From contig NZ_JBLGTV010000006.1 of assembly GCF_047468865.1 (NCBI RefSeq), positions 139,601 through 203,600 of the forward strand: a DNA stretch of 64,000 nucleotides, given 5' to 3'. The notes beneath the pieces are model-generated. The model was not told where the DNA came from. It made no database searches and was given only the letters and a program-made list of their open reading frames with translations. This DNA is from Castellaniella hirudinis_A (lineage in GTDB: Bacteria > Pseudomonadota > Gammaproteobacteria > Burkholderiales > Burkholderiaceae_B). The position numbers were made by a program, and so were the translations under genes. This document shows, in pieces, positions 27,374-36,086 of the stretch (the stretch's first letter is position 1; each line of letters opens with the position of its first letter).

Positions 27374-28205
27374 GGTGGCTTTGATCGGGGTCTTGGGGAT
27401 GGGCCTTGCGCGCGGTGCGCAGCATCGCGGTGCACAGGCCGCGCAGCATGTCGACTTCGTCGGCGCTCAGGTGGTTGCGGGTCAGCATCTGGCGCATGCG
27501 CGGCACCAGTTTCTTGGGGTGGGCGGGGTCGAGGAATTCCACCGCGACCAGAGCTTGTTCCAGGTGGGCCAGCATGGCCTGGATCGCCCCATTGCCTGCG
27601 GGATCGCCGCCGGGGTCATGGCGCCCGCGAGTGTCGGGCAGCCGGGGCTGGCCGCTGGCCGGCAGCAGCGCGTAGCGCATTTCCCAGGCCGCCAGTTGCA
27701 GCGCCTGGGACACATTGAGCGAACTATAGGCCGGATTGGCCGGAATGTGGCATACCTGCTGGCACAGCAGGATGTCGTCGTTGGACAGGCCCGAGCGTTC
27801 GGTGCCCAGCACCAGCGCGATTTCGGCGTCTGGGTGGGCCAGCGCCGCGGCGGACTGCTGGGCGGCCTCGCGGATGTCGCAGGGCGGCGCGCCCAGGGCG
27901 CGGGCGCGGGCCGTCAGGGCGAAGGCCAGGGTGGCGGGGGCCAGGGCATCGGCCAGGCTGTCGTGGAGGCGGGCGTGCGCCAGGACGTCGGTGGCCCCGC
28001 TGGCCAGGGCCACGGCGTCGGGGTGCCGCAGCACGTCCGGCGTCCCTGGGGTGACTAAATGCAGGGCTTGAAAACCCATGGTCTTGATGGCCCGCGCGGC
28101 GGATCCGACATTGCCGGGATGGCTGGGGCTGACCATGACGAAGCGCACGCGCGCGAAAAAATCCGCCCCGGATTGAGGCGAATCGGAGGAAACTGGTAGA
28201 GTCAT
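27366..28205 (-). CDS. trmJ: tRNA (cytidine/uridine-2'-O)-methyltransferase TrmJ
   Basis: 279 residues of the SPOUT class: FVMVSPSHPGNVGSAARAIKTMGF at the N-terminus, LVLGTERSGLSN and the knot segment IPANPAYSSLNVSQALQLAAWE. TrmJ methylates ribose 32 in the anticodon loop of several tRNAs using S-adenosylmethionine. The C-terminal helical extension has the usual MLRTA ending. It is transcribed with cysE and diverges from suhB. Confidence 0.9.
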   Translation of the reverse strand: MTLPVSSDSPQSGADFFARVRFVMVSPSHPGNVGSAARAIKTMGFQALHLVTPGTPDVLRHPDAVALASGATDVLAHARLHDSLADALAPATLAFALTARARALGAPPCDIREAAQQSAAALAHPDAEIALVLGTERSGLSNDDILLCQQVCHIPANPAYSSLNVSQALQLAAWEMRYALLPASGQPRLPDTRGRHDPGGDPAGNGAIQAMLAHLEQALVAVEFLDPAHPKKLVPRMRQMLTRNHLSADEVDMLRGLCTAMLRTARKAHPQDPDQSHHV

Positions 28206-28244
28206 TTAAAATAGCAGCTTGTTACCTGTGATCTTTGGAAATTT

Positions 28245-29027
28245 ATGCACCCGATGCTTAACACCGCCATCAAGGCGGCACGCCGCGCAGGCGCCATTAT
28301 CAACCGCGCCAGCCTGGATCTCGAACGCCTGAACGTGGCGCGCAAGGGCCCCAAGGACTACGTCACCGAAGTCGACCGCGCGTCCGAAGAATCCATCATC
28401 GACATTTTACGCACAGCCTACCCGGATCATGGTTTTCTGGGTGAAGAATCCGGCGTGCTGAAGGCCCCGGACGGCAGCGACGAGCCCGAATTCCAGTGGA
28501 TCATCGACCCGCTGGACGGCACGACCAACTTCATCCACGGCTTTCAGCATTATGCGGTGTCCATCGCCTTGATGCATCGCGGGGTGGCCGCGCATGCGGT
28601 TATTTTCGATCCCACCCGCAACGAAATGTTCACCGCCAGCCGGGGCAGCGGCGCGTTCCTGAACGACCGCCGGGTGCGGGTGTCGTCTTGCCTGCGCTAC
28701 CACGAGGCCCTCCTGGCGTCGCATATCCCGCAATCCACCGCGCTGCCGTCGGGGTCGCCTTTTGTCCCGCTGCTGGCCGACTGCGCGGCGGCGCGGCGCA
28801 CCGGCTCCACCGTGCTGGACCTGGCCTGGGTGGCATGCGGGCGTCTGGACGGCTTTTGCGGCGTGGGCCTGAAACCCTGGGACATGGCGGCGGCCAGCCT
28901 GCTGGTGCTGGAGGCCGGCGGCCTGATCGCCGATTTCCACGGCGAACAGGGCTGGCTGCAATCGGGCAATGTGCTGGCGGGCACGCCGAAGGTTTTCACC
29001 CAGATGATGGCGCACCTGCCGGCCTGA
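28245..29027 (+). CDS. suhB: Inositol-1-monophosphatase family protein
   Basis: 260 residues starting MHPMLNTAIKAARRAG. Metal-binding motifs are GEESG, DPLDGTTNFIHGF and WDMAAASLLVLEAGG, all in the family order. SuhB-type proteins hydrolyse inositol phosphates in vitro and act with NusA/NusB in rRNA transcription complexes in E. coli; the latter role here is inferred by orthology. Confidence 0.93.
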   Translation: MHPMLNTAIKAARRAGAIINRASLDLERLNVARKGPKDYVTEVDRASEESIIDILRTAYPDHGFLGEESGVLKAPDGSDEPEFQWIIDPLDGTTNFIHGFQHYAVSIALMHRGVAAHAVIFDPTRNEMFTASRGSGAFLNDRRVRVSSCLRYHEALLASHIPQSTALPSGSPFVPLLADCAAARRTGSTVLDLAWVACGRLDGFCGVGLKPWDMAAASLLVLEAGGLIADFHGEQGWLQSGNVLAGTPKVFTQMMAHLPA

Positions 29028-29028
29028 C

Positions 29029-30621
29029 ATGGAATCCATGATAGAACTGCTGCAGGATCCGGCGGCATGGGTGGGCTTGCTCACCCTGGTTGTCCTGGAA
29101 GTCGTCCTGGGCATCGACAACCTGGTGTTCATCGCCATCCTGGTCGATAAACTGCCGCCCAAGCAGCGCGACCGCGCCCGGGTGCTGGGGCTGGGCCTGG
29201 CCCTGCTGATGCGCCTGCTGCTGCTGACGGTGATGTCCCACCTGATCCGCCTGACCGCCCCGCTGTTCCACGTCGGCGACATGGGGTTTTCCGGGCGCGA
29301 CATCATCCTGATCATCGGCGGGTTCTTCCTGCTGTTCAAAGGCACCTTCGAACTCCACGACCGCATCGAGGGCCGCACCCAGCATGCCACCGGGGCGCGC
29401 ATCCATGCCGGCTTCGCCGTCATCGTCACCCAGATCGTGATTCTGGACGCCGTCTTCTCCATTGATTCGGTGATCACCGCGGTGGGGATGGTCGATCATC
29501 TGTTCATCATGATGGCGGCGGTGATCATCGCCATGGCCATCATGCTGGTGGCTTCCAAGCCGCTGACGGCCTTCGTCAATGCCCACCAGACCGTCGTCAT
29601 CCTGTGTCTGTGCTTCCTCCTGACGATCGGCTTTTCGCTGGTGGCCGATGGCTTCAAGTTCCCGGTGCCCAAGGGCTATTTGTATGCGGCCATCGTCTTC
29701 TCGGTGGTCATCGAGGCCCTCAATCAATGGGCCAAGCGCAATGTGCGCCGGGCGGAGATGCGCCGTCCCTTGCGTGAGCGCACCGCCGAGACCGTGCTGC
29801 TGATGCTGGGGCGCAGGCCCCTGGCGGGCCCGCCGGAACCCGATGCCGACGATCTGCAGTCGCAGTCCGCGCCGGCCTTTGGCGATGAAGAACGCAATAT
29901 GGTCAGCGGCGTGCTGACGCTGAGTGACCGCAATGTGCATTCGGTGATGACGCCGCGCACCGATGTGTCCTGGATCAACCTGGCGGCCCCGGTCGATGAA
30001 CTGCGCGAACAGCTCATCCGCGAACCGCACAGTTTTTTCCCGGTGTGCCGGGGCACGCTGGACGAAGTCGTCGGGGTGGGGCGGGCGAAGGAACTCCTGC
30101 TGGACATCATCGAGCACGGCGGCATCCGCGAAACGCGGCTGCGCGAACCCATCATCGTGCACGAAACCATTCAGATCCTGCCCTTGATGGAAACCCTCAA
30201 GCGTTCGCACGGCCTGCTGGTGCTGGTGGCGGACGAGTTCGGATCCATCGTGGGGGTCGTGACGCCCATTGATATCTTCGAGGCCATCGCGGGCGAGTTC
30301 CCCGACGAGGACGAGGCCCCCGACATCATCGACCAGGGCAACGGCCGCTGGCGCGTGGATGGCGCCGCCGACCTGCACCACCTGGAACAGCTGCTGCATA
30401 CCGACGGCCTGGTCGACGAGGACGAGGAATACTCCACGATGGCGGGCTATCTGCTCAGTCGCTTCGGCCGCCTGCCCGATGTCGGCGACCAGTGCGAACT
30501 GGTGCACGACTACGACGCGTTCCGCTTCACGATCGCCGCGCTGGAAGGCCGCCGCATCGCCGCCGTCCAGATCGAACGCCTGCTGCCTGCCGCCGCCCCG
30601 GAAGCCGAGTCATTGGGCTGA
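29029..30621 (+). CDS. TerC-family membrane protein with CBS pair and CorC domain
   Basis: 530 residues. Residues 1-240 are a TerC-type membrane domain with about seven helices and acidic residues within helices (VVLEVVLGIDNLVFIAIL, ILDAVFSIDSVITAVGM). Residues 290-430 form two CBS modules (MTPRTDVSWI, ETLKRSHGLLVLVADEFGSIVGVVTPIDIFE). The end is a CorC_HlyC transporter-associated domain. TerC relatives export Mn2+ or other divalent ions, and CBS pairs sense adenine nucleotides. This architecture matches E. coli YoaE/YegH. One base separates it from suhB. Confidence 0.9.
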   Translation: MESMIELLQDPAAWVGLLTLVVLEVVLGIDNLVFIAILVDKLPPKQRDRARVLGLGLALLMRLLLLTVMSHLIRLTAPLFHVGDMGFSGRDIILIIGGFFLLFKGTFELHDRIEGRTQHATGARIHAGFAVIVTQIVILDAVFSIDSVITAVGMVDHLFIMMAAVIIAMAIMLVASKPLTAFVNAHQTVVILCLCFLLTIGFSLVADGFKFPVPKGYLYAAIVFSVVIEALNQWAKRNVRRAEMRRPLRERTAETVLLMLGRRPLAGPPEPDADDLQSQSAPAFGDEERNMVSGVLTLSDRNVHSVMTPRTDVSWINLAAPVDELREQLIREPHSFFPVCRGTLDEVVGVGRAKELLLDIIEHGGIRETRLREPIIVHETIQILPLMETLKRSHGLLVLVADEFGSIVGVVTPIDIFEAIAGEFPDEDEAPDIIDQGNGRWRVDGAADLHHLEQLLHTDGLVDEDEEYSTMAGYLLSRFGRLPDVGDQCELVHDYDAFRFTIAALEGRRIAAVQIERLLPAAAPEAESLG

Positions 30622-30704
30622 CGACGGGGCCGAGCGGGGCATTGCCAGGGCGCGCGGGGGTCCGCAGGCTTCTCCCGGCCGCCCGTTGTCCCGGCCGCCT
30701 GCGC

Positions 30705-31466
30705 TCAGGCCGGCCAGGTGTGCATCTGGATGCCTTGGCCGTCCAGGGAAATCCAGCCGCCGCGCGGCGGCTGGGCATGGTCGAACTCCCAGTCGGGCAG
30801 GACGAACCGTTGCCCGTCCCGTCCATGGAAGCGGAGGGCGTGGATGGCCGGCCGGTGGGTATGGCCGTGGATCAGCACCGTGCAGTCCGCCGCCCGCAGG
30901 GCCTGGGCCACCGCGGTCGCGTTCACATCCATGATGCGCGGGGGCTTGCCGGCGTGCGCCTGGCGGCTGTGCGCCCGGGCCCGGCGGGCGATGGCCCGGC
31001 GCAGGCCCAGGGGCAGGGCCAGGAACAGATGCTGCACCCAACGGGTGCGGACGACGGCCCGGAAACGCTGGTATTGGACATCGTCCGTGCAGTATTCATC
31101 GCCGTGCGCCAGCAGGACGGGCCCGGCGGCGGTGTCCAGGCGCAGCGGCGCGGCCGCCAGCCGGGCCCCCAGCGCCTCGGCCAGGGCGGGCCCCAGCAGG
31201 AAATCCCGGTTGCCGTGCATCAGCCACAGCGGGATGGCCTGGGCCGTCAGACGCAGTTCGCGCAGCGCCTCGGCCAACCAATCGGGCGGGTGGTTCAAGG
31301 CGTGGTCGTCGCCGATCCAGGCATCGAAAATATCGCCGCAGAGGATTAGGCCCTGGGCCTGCCGGCGGGCCAGCGCGAGGAAATCGTAGAAAGCGCGATT
31401 GGTTCGGGGGACTTCCGCGCCCAGGTGGATGTCGGCGGCGAGCCACAGCGCCTGGCCGGGCGGCAC
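30705..31466 (-). CDS. lpxH: UDP-2,3-diacylglucosamine diphosphatase
   Basis: 253 residues from a GTG start. The calcineurin-type Mn2+ motifs are ADIHLG, GDIFD, HGNRD, LLAHGDE and HGHTH. LpxH removes UMP from UDP-2,3-diacylglucosamine in lipid A synthesis at the inner face of the membrane. No ATG is available near the first motif; GTG 31466 puts ALWLAADIHLG at the N-terminus as expected, 40 bases after the cyclophilin stop. Frames running further upstream are shadows of the cyclophilin gene. Confidence 0.88.
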   Translation of the reverse strand: MPPGQALWLAADIHLGAEVPRTNRAFYDFLALARRQAQGLILCGDIFDAWIGDDHALNHPPDWLAEALRELRLTAQAIPLWLMHGNRDFLLGPALAEALGARLAAAPLRLDTAAGPVLLAHGDEYCTDDVQYQRFRAVVRTRWVQHLFLALPLGLRRAIARRARAHSRQAHAGKPPRIMDVNATAVAQALRAADCTVLIHGHTHRPAIHALRFHGRDGQRFVLPDWEFDHAQPPRGGWISLDGQGIQMHTWPA

Positions 31467-31506
31467 GGCGGGGGCGTCCCCGCTGGCCGGCCCCCGCGGC
31501 GCGGAG

Positions 31507-32148
31507 TTATTCGACAATCGTGGCGGATTCGATGACGACGTCGTCCACCGGGACGTCTTGGTGAAAGCCCTTGCTGCCGGTCTTGACTTTCTTGATCTCG
31601 TCGACCACGTCCGTGCCGTCGATGACCCGGCCGAACACCGCGTAGCCCCAGCCATTGGGGGTGGGCGAAGTGAAGTTCAGGAAGTCGTTGTCCGAAACGT
31701 TGATGAAGAACTGGGCCGTGGCCGAATGCGGGTCGGCCGTGCGGGCCATGGCCAGGGTGTAGCGGTCGTTCTTCAGGCCGTTGTTGGCTTCGTTCTCGAT
31801 GGGCGCCTGGGTTTGCTTTTGTTTCATGCCGGGCTCGAAGCCGCCGCCCTGGATCATGAAATTATTGATGACGCGATGGAAAACCGTCCCGTCGTAGAAG
31901 CCGTCTTTGACGTAGCTGAGGAAGTTTTCGACCGTCTTGGGGGCCTTGTCGGCATCCAGTTCGATCAGCATGTCGCCCTTGTTGGTGTGGAGTTTGACCT
32001 GCGGATTTGTGCTCATGGCTTGGCCTTGGGTAGTGTGGGTGGACGGCGTTGCGGCGCTGGCCAGGCCGGAGGCCAGAACCAGGGCGCAGCCGAAGCTGAA
32101 AACGCGCATCCAGGGCAGGAGGCGCGGCGACAAAGAAATCATGTGCAT
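31507..32148 (-). CDS. Peptidyl-prolyl cis-trans isomerase, cyclophilin type
   Basis: 213 residues. The cyclophilin domain starts near residue 50 with NPQVKLHTNKGDM and includes FHRVINNFMIQGGG and ATAQFFINV. The first 33 residues form a signal peptide cleaved after GLASA, giving a periplasmic enzyme. An internal ATG (MSTNPQV, at 32016) fits the start of the cytoplasmic PpiB protein. Both ribosome sites are weak, so either or both forms may be made. The gene precedes lpxH, as is common in betaproteobacteria. Confidence 0.88.
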   Translation of the reverse strand: MHMISLSPRLLPWMRVFSFGCALVLASGLASAATPSTHTTQGQAMSTNPQVKLHTNKGDMLIELDADKAPKTVENFLSYVKDGFYDGTVFHRVINNFMIQGGGFEPGMKQKQTQAPIENEANNGLKNDRYTLAMARTADPHSATAQFFINVSDNDFLNFTSPTPNGWGYAVFGRVIDGTDVVDEIKKVKTGSKGFHQDVPVDDVVIESATIVE

Positions 32149-32167
32149 GGGATTGTAAGAAAAATAG

Positions 32168-32821
32168 TCAATGGTTGCCCTGGGCCGCGCGCGCCTTGGC
32201 GAAGGCTTCCTGGGCCAGCGCCATCTGCACGTGGCCCAGGTTTTCCAGGGCGGGGGCGAATTGGGCGTCGGATGTCAGGGCCATGTTCAGGGCGTTGCGC
32301 GCCAGTTGCAGTTGGCCCTGGCCGGCGTATTCGACGGCCAGGGCGTTCCAGGGTTCGGGCAGCTCGGGGTAGTTTTCGGTCATGGCCTGCCAGAGCGCGA
32401 TGGCCTGATCATGTCGGCCCAGCGCGCCGAGCGCGCGGCCTTTCTGGTACATCAGCTGGACATCGTCGCCCAGCGGGGCGGCCGCCGCCAGGGCCTGTTC
32501 GCGCTGGCCGATCAGAATCAGGGCGTCCTGGGCGTGGCCGGTGTCGATCAGGTGGGCGATGCGGCTGGTCAGTTGCGCGGGAGTCAGTGGAATCGCGGTG
32601 TTGGTGGCGGGGGCGGCTTTTTCAAGCAGGGCGGCGAAGGCCTGCCAGCCGCCATCGGGGGGCGGGACTTCGGTGAACTGGCCGGTGGCCGGGTCGAACG
32701 ACAGCCCTTGGACTGCGGCCCCGGACACTGTAGTATCGGGGGGGGCGCCATGCGCGGGCCAGGCGGCCAGGCCGGCGCACAAGGCCAGAACAGTGAAAAA
32801 AATGCGGGTCACGGCACACAA
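32168..32821 (-). CDS. Periplasmic tetratricopeptide-repeat protein
   Basis: 217 residues. The signal peptide is cleaved near AHGA. Residues 80-210 contain about three TPR-like helical hairpins (LIDTGHAQDALILIGQREQAL, KGRALGALGRHDQAIALWQ, LGHVQMALAQEAFAKA). Such repeats hold protein partners; the partner is unknown. It lies 19 bases before the cyclophilin gene on the same strand, so it could be the first gene of the TPR-ppi-lpxH transcript. Confidence 0.8.
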   Translation of the reverse strand: MCAVTRIFFTVLALCAGLAAWPAHGAPPDTTVSGAAVQGLSFDPATGQFTEVPPPDGGWQAFAALLEKAAPATNTAIPLTPAQLTSRIAHLIDTGHAQDALILIGQREQALAAAAPLGDDVQLMYQKGRALGALGRHDQAIALWQAMTENYPELPEPWNALAVEYAGQGQLQLARNALNMALTSDAQFAPALENLGHVQMALAQEAFAKARAAQGNH

Positions 32822-32955
32822 CGCCCAGGAAAAGGTTTGACAAAGGGTTTAGGGGACAAGGCCGGCAGACGGTATACTTGGCAGTTCATTTTACATCCCC
32901 TTGCGTCGCCGGATTGTCCGGCGGACAGGGTTGGCTTGACTTTAATTTGCTCGAC

Positions 32956-34401
32956 ATGCTGCACATTTATAACACCCTTTCGCGCCAGAAAACGCCGCTG
33001 CGGACCGCAGAACCCGGGGTGGTGCGGATGTACGTCTGCGGCATGACCGTCTACGACTTCTGCCACCTGGGCCATGCGCGCATGCTGGTCAGCTTCGACG
33101 TCGTGCAGCGCTGGCTGCGGGCCTCGGGCTACCAGGTGCGCTATGTCCGCAACATCACCGACATCGACGACAAGATCATCCGCCGGGCGGTGGAACGCGG
33201 CGTGCCCATCCGCACGCTCACCGAATTCTTCATCGCCGCCATGCGGGCCGACGAAAAAGCCCTGGGGGTTCAGGCCCCCGACGCCGAGCCGCGCGCCACC
33301 GAGCACGTGGCGGGCATGCTCGACATCATCCGCCACCTCGAAAACCAAGGCCTGGCCTATCGCGGCGGCGACGGCGACGTCAATTTCTCGGTGCGCAAGT
33401 TTCCCGGCTACGGCAAGCTGTCGGGCAAATCGCTGGACGACTTGCGCGCGGGCGAACGCATCGCCGTGGCCGCCGGCAAGCAAGACCCCCTGGATTTCGT
33501 CCTCTGGAAAGCCGCCAAGCCCGACGAGCCCGCCGACAGCCGCTGGGATTCCGCCTACGGCCCGGGCCGCCCGGGCTGGCACATCGAATGCTCCGCCATG
33601 AGCCGCGCCCTGCTGGGCATGCCGCTGGATATTCACGGCGGCGGGCCCGATCTCAAATTTCCGCACCACGAAAACGAAATCGCCCAGAGCGAAGGCGCCT
33701 TTGGCGGCACCTTGGCCACCACCTGGATGCATTGCGGCCCCATGATGGTGGACGCCGAGAAAATGTCCAAGTCCCTGGGCAATTTCCGCCGCATCCGCGA
33801 CACCGTGGCGGCAGGCGCCGCCGACGACCGGGCCGATTACGCCGCCAATCCCCGCGAATCCGAAATGCTGCGTTTCTTCCTGGTGCGCAGCCACTATCGC
33901 AGCGTGCAGAACTACACGCCCGACAACCTCCAGGATGCCCAGCATGCGCTGGATCGCCTGTACCAGGCCCTGCTCAATGTCCCGCCCGCCGATATCCAGG
34001 TAGACTGGCACACGCCGCCGGCCCGGGCGTTCCGCGACGCCATGGACGACGACTTCAACACGGCAGGGGCCGTGGCCGTCCTGTTCGATCTGGCCGGCCA
34101 GGCCAACCGCGATGCCGATGCCCGGGCCAGCGGCCTGCTGCGCGCCCTGGGCGGCGTGCTGGGCCTGCTGCAGGCCGACCCCCGGGTCTATCTGCAATCG
34201 CCCACCCGTTTCCTGTCGGATGCGCCGCCCGTGGCGGATCTGTTGCCGGCGCCGGCCATCGAGGCCCTGCTGGCCGAACGCAGCCAGGCCAAGGCGGCCC
34301 GCGATTTCGCCCGGGCCGACCAGATCCGCGACCAGTTGCGCGGCCAGGGGGTCGAACTGGCCGACGTGGCGGGCGGCGCCACGCAATGGCGGCGGGTATA
34401 G
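32956..34401 (+). CDS. cysS: Cysteinyl-tRNA synthetase
   Basis: 481 residues from MLHIYNTLSRQK, the usual start of the family; a longer in-frame extension to 32878 is not conserved-looking. HLGH (37-40) is the HIGH signature and EKMSKSLG the KMSKS loop near residue 268. Cys28 with later Cys and His residues (ECSAM, HHENE) binds zinc that recognises cysteine. The C-terminal DALR-type anticodon domain is present. No clear Shine-Dalgarno site precedes the ATG. Confidence 0.95.
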   Translation: MLHIYNTLSRQKTPLRTAEPGVVRMYVCGMTVYDFCHLGHARMLVSFDVVQRWLRASGYQVRYVRNITDIDDKIIRRAVERGVPIRTLTEFFIAAMRADEKALGVQAPDAEPRATEHVAGMLDIIRHLENQGLAYRGGDGDVNFSVRKFPGYGKLSGKSLDDLRAGERIAVAAGKQDPLDFVLWKAAKPDEPADSRWDSAYGPGRPGWHIECSAMSRALLGMPLDIHGGGPDLKFPHHENEIAQSEGAFGGTLATTWMHCGPMMVDAEKMSKSLGNFRRIRDTVAAGAADDRADYAANPRESEMLRFFLVRSHYRSVQNYTPDNLQDAQHALDRLYQALLNVPPADIQVDWHTPPARAFRDAMDDDFNTAGAVAVLFDLAGQANRDADARASGLLRALGGVLGLLQADPRVYLQSPTRFLSDAPPVADLLPAPAIEALLAERSQAKAARDFARADQIRDQLRGQGVELADVAGGATQWRRV

Positions 34402-34405
34402 GCCG

Positions 34406-35059
34406 ATGGATATGCGCCAACCCGAAATCCAGCGTCCGTGTCCCGCCTATTGGGCGCAGGCTTGCCAAGACCTCGTCCAGCGCGACCGTATTTTGCGCAA
34501 GCTCATTCCCCTGTACGGCCAGGAGTCCATGCAGGCCCGGCACGGGCCCTACCAGACCCTGATCCGCATCATCGTGGGCCAGCAGGTGTCCCTGGCCCTG
34601 GGGCGCAAGCTGTGGCAGCAACTGATCCAGGCGTGCGGCCCGGATCTCCGGCCCGATTGCATTCTGCAGTATTCCGAGGCCCAGTTGCGGGCCATGGGCC
34701 TGTCCCTGCGCAAGGCCCAGTACGTGCGCGATGCCGCGGTGTTTTTCCAGCAGCCCGGCCACCTGGACGCCGGCTGGTGGCAGCCCCTGGACAACGCCAC
34801 CATCGTGTCGCAACTGTGCGATATCCGAGGGGTGGGCCGGTGGTCGGCCGAGATGTTCCTGATTTTCTTCCTTGGGCGGCCGGATGTCCTGCCGCTGGAC
34901 GACACCGCCTTGCTCAAGGCCATTTCCCATCATTACTTCAGCGGCGAGCCGGTGTCCCGCTTCGAGGCCCGCGAGGTCTCGCAGGCCTGGGCGCCCTGGC
35001 GCACGGTGGCCAGCTGGTACTTGTGGCGCAGCATGGATGCCGCTGCCGTCGAATATTGA
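34406..35059 (+). CDS. DNA-3-methyladenine glycosylase II (AlkA-like, short form)
   Basis: 217 residues of the helix-hairpin-helix glycosylase superfamily: LIRIIVGQQVS, then LCDIRGVGRWSAEMFLIF (HhH) and a downstream LPLDD providing the catalytic Asp. It lacks the N-terminal domain of E. coli AlkA, as Mag-like short forms do. It removes alkylated purines in base-excision repair. Four bases separate it from cysS; 27 bases separate it from accA. Confidence 0.88.
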   Translation: MDMRQPEIQRPCPAYWAQACQDLVQRDRILRKLIPLYGQESMQARHGPYQTLIRIIVGQQVSLALGRKLWQQLIQACGPDLRPDCILQYSEAQLRAMGLSLRKAQYVRDAAVFFQQPGHLDAGWWQPLDNATIVSQLCDIRGVGRWSAEMFLIFFLGRPDVLPLDDTALLKAISHHYFSGEPVSRFEAREVSQAWAPWRTVASWYLWRSMDAAAVEY

Positions 35060-35086
35060 CACTTTCCCTTCGGAAATCCCGCCCTC

Positions 35087-36049
35087 ATGCGAAATACTTT
35101 CCTCGAATTCGAACAACCCTTGGCCGAGCTGGATCAGAAAATCGAAGAGCTGCGCTATGTGCAGACGGACTCTGCCGTGGACATCTCCGAAGAAGTCGGG
35201 CGCTTGCAGCAGAAAAGCCAGTCGCTGGCCAAAAGCATCTATGCCAAGCTGACGCCCTGGCAGACGGCGCTGGTGGCCCGCCACCCGCAGCGCCCCTACA
35301 CCATGGACTACGTCCAGGCGCTGTTCACCGATTTCCACGAACTGCACGGCGACCGCATGTATGCCGACGACCAGTCCATCATTGGCGGCTTGGCGCGCTT
35401 CAACGGCACGCCCTGCATGGTGATCGGTCACCAGAAGGGCCGCGATACCAAAGAGCGCGCCCTGCGCAATTTCGGCATGCCCCTGCCCGAGGGCTACCGC
35501 AAGGCCCTGCGCCTGATGCGCCTGGCCGAGAAATTCCGCCTGCCGATCTTCACTTTCGTGGATACCCCGGGCGCCTATCCCGGCGTGGGCGCCGAAGAAC
35601 GCGGCCAGTCCGAAGCCATCGGCCACAACCTGTTCGCCATGGCCGGCCTGAAGGTGCCCATCATCGTCACCATCATCGGCGAGGGCGGTTCGGGCGGGGC
35701 GCTGGCGATTGCCGTGGGCGATACGGTCATGATGCTGCAGTACGCCACGTATTCGGTCATTTCCCCCGAAGGCTGCGCCTCCATCCTGTGGCGCAGCGCC
35801 GACAAGGCGTCCACCGCCGCCGAGGCCCTGGCCATTACCGCGCCGCGCCTGAAAGACCTGGGCCTGGTGGATCGCGTGGTCAATGAGCCCGTGGGGGGCG
35901 CCCACCGCGACCCGGACACCATGGCGCGCCAGCTGCACCGCGCCCTGGCCGATGCCCTGCGCGAGCTTTCCGGCCTGGATACCGAAGAACTGCTGCGCCG
36001 CCGCCTCGAACGCCTGTCCGCCTACGGGCGCTTCCAGGAAGCCCGCTGA
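35087..36049 (+). CDS. accA: Acetyl-CoA carboxylase carboxyltransferase subunit alpha
   Basis: 320 residues, normal length. Segments PYTMDYVQALFTDFHELHGDR, FTFVDTPGAYPGVGAEERGQ and GEGGSGGALAIAVGD form the CoA- and carboxybiotin-binding core. With AccD it transfers carboxyl from biotin to acetyl-CoA for fatty-acid synthesis. The gene is followed by tilS, a common pairing. Confidence 0.95.
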   Translation: MRNTFLEFEQPLAELDQKIEELRYVQTDSAVDISEEVGRLQQKSQSLAKSIYAKLTPWQTALVARHPQRPYTMDYVQALFTDFHELHGDRMYADDQSIIGGLARFNGTPCMVIGHQKGRDTKERALRNFGMPLPEGYRKALRLMRLAEKFRLPIFTFVDTPGAYPGVGAEERGQSEAIGHNLFAMAGLKVPIIVTIIGEGGSGGALAIAVGDTVMMLQYATYSVISPEGCASILWRSADKASTAAEALAITAPRLKDLGLVDRVVNEPVGGAHRDPDTMARQLHRALADALRELSGLDTEELLRRRLERLSAYGRFQEAR

Positions 36050-36086
36050 TTGCGCGGCGGCGGGCGGGTTGCGGACAAGCATCGCC

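Noticed and set aside
32837..32878. TTGACA and TATACT as a cysS promoter
   Set aside because: The spacing is about 30 bases, far outside the 16-18 range; only the TATACT may be a -10 box.
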